In this document: positions 5,195 through 6,520 of the stretch, piece by piece
Position numbering within the stretch: the first letter of the stretch is position 1
How the letters are laid out: every line of letters starts with the position of its first letter
NCBI GenBank assembly: GCA_038323965.1
Contig: JBBQHM010000119.1
Span: forward strand, 1 to 6,520
From: JBBQHM01 sp038323965
Lineage (GTDB): Bacteria; Verrucomicrobiota; Verrucomicrobiia; Chthoniobacterales; UBA10450
DNA length: 6,520 bases
Direction of reading: 5' to 3'
Position numbers and translations under genes: made by a program
Notes under the pieces: model-generated
What the model saw: the letters and a program-made list of their open reading frames with translations, nothing else
The model's database searches: none
Told to the model about the DNA's origin: nothing

Positions 5195-6520
5195 CTAAAT
5201 TGTCGCGTCCGATTTCGCCGGGACCGCGGGAGCTGCGACCTTCTTGAAGTGCAGCTGTTTTACGCGGCGACCGTCGGTTTGCGTGATGGTCACCGTATAA
5301 TTTTCGATCTGCACTTCCTCGCCCTGCTTTGGTAAATGCCCCAGCAGATGCGTGACGTGTCCACCGATCGTGCTCACATCGGCGCTTTCGATTTCGAGTC
5401 CGACAAGGTCCTGCAACTCGTAGAGTCCAAGTGCGCCGTCGACTGAAAATTCGTTCTCGTTAATGGTGTGAAATTCTTCCTTGTCGGTATCGAACTCGTC
5501 CTGAATATCGCCGACAATCTCCTCCAGAACATTTTCGAGTGTTACCATTCCGACCGTGCCGCCAAATTCGTCCACGACGACGGCGAGGTGAGTATGCTTT
5601 CCAAGAAATAACGTGAGCAATTTCTCGAGCGACATCATCTCGGGCACCGGCGTGAGTTCGCGTCGGATGCGCAGCAAATCAGGGTTCGGATCGCGCATCA
5701 TCGGCACCAATTCCTTGATGTGGATAAGTCCAAGCGGATTATCGAGATGCCCGCGGCAAAGCGGGAATCTCGTGTGCCGTGAAGCGAGCGCTTTCTTTAC
5801 GTTCTCCTCAAAACTTTCCTCGACATCGAGGTAAACGACATCGCCGCGCGGCGTCATGATATCGCGCACCACCCGGCGGCGAAGATCGAGTGCATTGACC
5901 AGGAGATCGCGGCCCATGGGCGAGACTTCCTCGGACTTTTCGCTCTGATCGAGAATCAGCCGCAGCTCTTCCTCACTGTGCGCCAGCTCAGTGCCCGCGA
6001 CGCGTGGGATGCGCAGGAGTTTGTGCAGAAAAAAGTTAGAAGATTTGTGCACCAGCCAGATGAACGGTCGGAACAAAAAGTAGAATGCGCCCAGCGGCCT
6101 AACGAGAAACAGGACGACCGGCAGCGGGTTTGCGATCGAGATGTATTTCGGCGCCAGCTCTCCGAACACGATGTGCAGGAACGTAATGCCGAGAAACGCG
6201 AGCGCCACGGAGACCGAAGTCACGACGGCGCGGGAATGGAGGCCAGCGAGCGCAAGCAACGGCTCGACCATACCCTGCAGGAATTCTTCGCCGATCCAAC
6301 CCAACGCCAGACTCGCCAACGTTACTCCCAGCTGCGTGGCTGAAAGATAAGCATCGAGATGCCCGCGAACGTGCTTCGCAAACGTGGCCCGAATGTTTCC
6401 CTCCTCGACCAGCGCATCGAGCTGACTGCTGCGTACTTTGACGACCGCGAATTCGCACGCGACGAAGAAGCCGTTCAGCACCACGAGCGCGCCAATCACG
6501 GCGAGCTTAAGGAAGACCAT
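5195..6520 (-). CDS. CNNM/CorC (hemolysin C) family membrane protein with CBS pair
   Basis: A 441-residue protein with three domains in order. A DUF21/CNNM transmembrane domain spans about residues 1-180, with [10 protein letters not shown] (16-25), [21 protein letters not shown] (54-74) and [12 protein letters not shown] (119-130). A CBS pair spans about 205-345, with [11 protein letters not shown] (222-232) and [23 protein letters not shown] (317-339). A CorC_HlyC C-terminal domain follows at about 352-427 ([17 protein letters not shown]). The family sits in the inner membrane, and characterised members such as MpfA and CNNM/CorC proteins are implicated in Mg2+ export and divalent cation balance; the 'hemolysin' label is historical. 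The ATG is the last triplet of the window. It fits the family N-terminus (16 residues before NGFFVA), but an upstream start cannot be excluded and the ribosome binding site is outside. It is followed after 12 nt by the CPXCG gene. The specific cation is not deducible. Confidence 0.92.
   Translation of the reverse strand: MVFLKLAVIGALVVLNGFFVACEFAVVKVRSSQLDALVEEGNIRATFAKHVRGHLDAYLSATQLGVTLASLALGWIGEEFLQGMVEPLLALAGLHSRAVVTSVSVALAFLGITFLHIVFGELAPKYISIANPLPVVLFLVRPLGAFYFLFRPFIWLVHKSSNFFLHKLLRIPRVAGTELAHSEEELRLILDQSEKSEEVSPMGRDLLVNALDLRRRVVRDIMTPRGDVVYLDVEESFEENVKKALASRHTRFPLCRGHLDNPLGLIHIKELVPMMRDPNPDLLRIRRELTPVPEMMSLEKLLTLFLGKHTHLAVVVDEFGGTVGMVTLENVLEEIVGDIQDEFDTDKEEFHTINENEFSVDGALGLYELQDLVGLEIESADVSTIGGHVTHLLGHLPKQGEEVQIENYTVTITQTDGRRVKQLHFKKVAAPAVPAKSDATI

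Overview
The window is a moderately GC-rich, densely coded bacterial chromosome segment with no RNA genes, insertion sequences, CRISPR or phage hallmarks that I can see. The gene types (a DtxR-type MntR, an Nramp Mn transporter, a Corynebacterium-type glycogen synthase, a CPXCG zinc-ribbon protein, small secreted beta-sandwich proteins) fit a free-living heterotroph. My best guess is a soil Verrucomicrobiota-like bacterium, but this rests on general resemblance and no marker gene is present.

Layout. (1) 1-1362, the less ordinary left part: the 5' portion of a secreted hypothetical gene on the minus strand (1-324) diverges from a small secreted carboxypeptidase-regulatory-like protein (398-775, plus). 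Five bases further comes an unfamiliar 193-residue protein (781-1362) with a possible GIY-YIG/T5orf172-like N-terminus. (2) 1399-4472, minus strand: mntH, a UspA-family protein 7 nt downstream, then, after 76 nt, a GT4 glycogen/maltose-1-phosphate synthase. (3) 4473-4564: the mntH-mntR intergenic region, with a TTGACA -35 box for mntH and an 18-bp AT-rich imperfect palindrome that is a good candidate MntR operator. (4) 4565-4996, plus: mntR, with all six manganese-ligand residues of Bacillus MntR conserved. (5) 5000-6520, minus: a CNNM/CorC-family membrane protein (start at the window edge) followed 12 nt later by a 60-residue CPXCG zinc-ribbon protein that converges on mntR with 3 nt between stop codons.

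How the genes fit together. The centre is a metal-homeostasis locus. MntR probably senses intracellular Mn(II) and represses the divergent mntH gene through the palindrome. The CorC-like protein belongs to a family tied to divalent cation (mainly Mg) transport, so the cluster may be broader than manganese import. The UspA protein and the glycogen synthase share the strand and possibly the transcript of mntH, which would tie Mn uptake to stress response and carbon storage; that link is inference. I see no clearly novel multi-gene system. The best candidates for a second look are the mntR/mntH operator and the 781-1362 protein.
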